A DNA stretch of 64,000 nucleotides, taken from positions 50,072,953 to 50,136,952 of the forward strand of contig OX465283.1 of the NCBI GenBank assembly GCA_949987705.1. The letters run 5' to 3'. Each line of letters starts with the position of its first letter. Positions within the stretch are counted from its first letter, which is position 1. The stretch comes from Thereva unica (lineage: Eukaryota > Arthropoda > Insecta > Diptera > Therevidae). This document shows, one piece after another, positions 63,589 through 64,000 of the stretch. Below the pieces are notes generated by a model, which was given only the letters and a program-made list of their open reading frames with translations, was not told where the DNA came from and searched no databases. A program made the position numbers and the translations under genes.

Positions 63589-64000
63589 TCAAAGCGGCAG
63601 AGTTGACCTCTTTGTTGAGGAAACACCGGTCCCAGTCAGCAGAATGGAAAACTTAATAAGCCAATTGGCTTTCCCATAATGCCACACAGTTCTCTTAGCT
63701 GGTTTGGGTGGGGTGGGAAATTTATATAGAAAGTTAGCGCTGATTAGGCAGAGGTCGGAATTTCCAAGAGATGAATCCCCTTCTACGGAGTATCGCGTCG
63801 GATGAGAAGTAAGAAATAGGTCAAGGCTCCTTGACCAGCGACTTTGGAGACTCATGATCCACAGTTTAATGTAAATTATTGGTGCCTGCAAAGAGCTCGA
63901 CGTCTTTGGCAGAAACACTGGTTCCATTTGAGTAAGTTAGCCAGTTTACATTGTTAACATTGAAATCACCTGCAACAATGATTTCACAATCAGGATTCAA
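63589..64000 (-). pseudogene. LINE endonuclease domain relic, cut by the window edge
   Basis: The minus strand reads CEIIVAGDFNVNNVNWLTYS at about 63935-64000, the GDFN..W motif of the apurinic-like endonuclease. A frameshift follows, then the frame 63589-63927 gives RSLDLFLTSHPTRYSVEG and SLGNSDLCLIS, where active enzymes have a SDH triplet. The His is changed to Leu here, a further sign of decay. RT sequence should be sought downstream, but only unassigned debris is present. Confidence 0.7.

Overview
The window looks like nuclear DNA of an insect. It holds a Rebers-Riddiford (RR-1) cuticle protein gene, introns of about 50 to 70 bases in compact genes, AT-rich spacers, a Bel-Pao LTR retroelement, jockey-, RTE- and R1/I-like LINEs, hAT, Tc1/mariner and PIF/Harbinger-like DNA elements, and a tRNA-derived SINE. 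A dipteran is plausible, but nothing here fixes the order.

Four cellular genes can be modelled from splice signals. They are an RR-1 cuticle protein (37554-38633, +, 3 coding exons), a calmodulin-like-4 protein (45452-46147, -, 4 exons, the first coding only for Met), an STK16-type lipid-anchored kinase (49228-50331, +, 4 exons), and the last two exons of NPL4, the ubiquitin-binding p97 cofactor (61912-62513, -, continuing beyond the window). A conserved-looking last exon of an unrecognised gene ends at 4020 (+). They are unrelated in function and share no operon-like organisation.

Nearly everything else is mobile DNA or its remains. 0-12 kb: foldback and TIR elements, a SINE, a ~147-bp tandem array, a 269-bp tandem duplication and an hAT-like element. 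12-25 kb: pieces of one LINE family (called LINE-A here), a 1.03-kb foldback element, and a nested block at 24.07-25.47 kb (LINE containing a LINE-A piece and an hAT relic, which itself contains a Harbinger-like MITE). 27-36 kb: a MITE, two SINEs, a LINE-A/RTE mosaic and a LINE RNase H relic. 39-49 kb: several MITEs, a 1.1-kb TIR element, a LINE ORF1 relic and a long LINE-A copy around the CALML4 and STK16 genes. 50.6-53.2 kb: a jockey-type LINE broken by antisense LINE-A sequence that follows a 20-G run. 54.1-60.2 kb: a young, structurally complete but internally deleted Bel-Pao element with an Env-like region. 60.2-64 kb: LINE pieces around and inside the NPL4 gene.

The most noteworthy observations are: (1) the Bel-Pao element, whose LTRs differ at one of 571 positions and whose single open frame fuses the Gag start to RNase H, integrase and a baculovirus-F-like Env; (2) the SINE and LINE-A share their 3' tails, suggesting LINE-A machinery moves the SINE; (3) the nested block with a clean empty site; (4) two large foldback elements. 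All assignments were made by eye, without searches.
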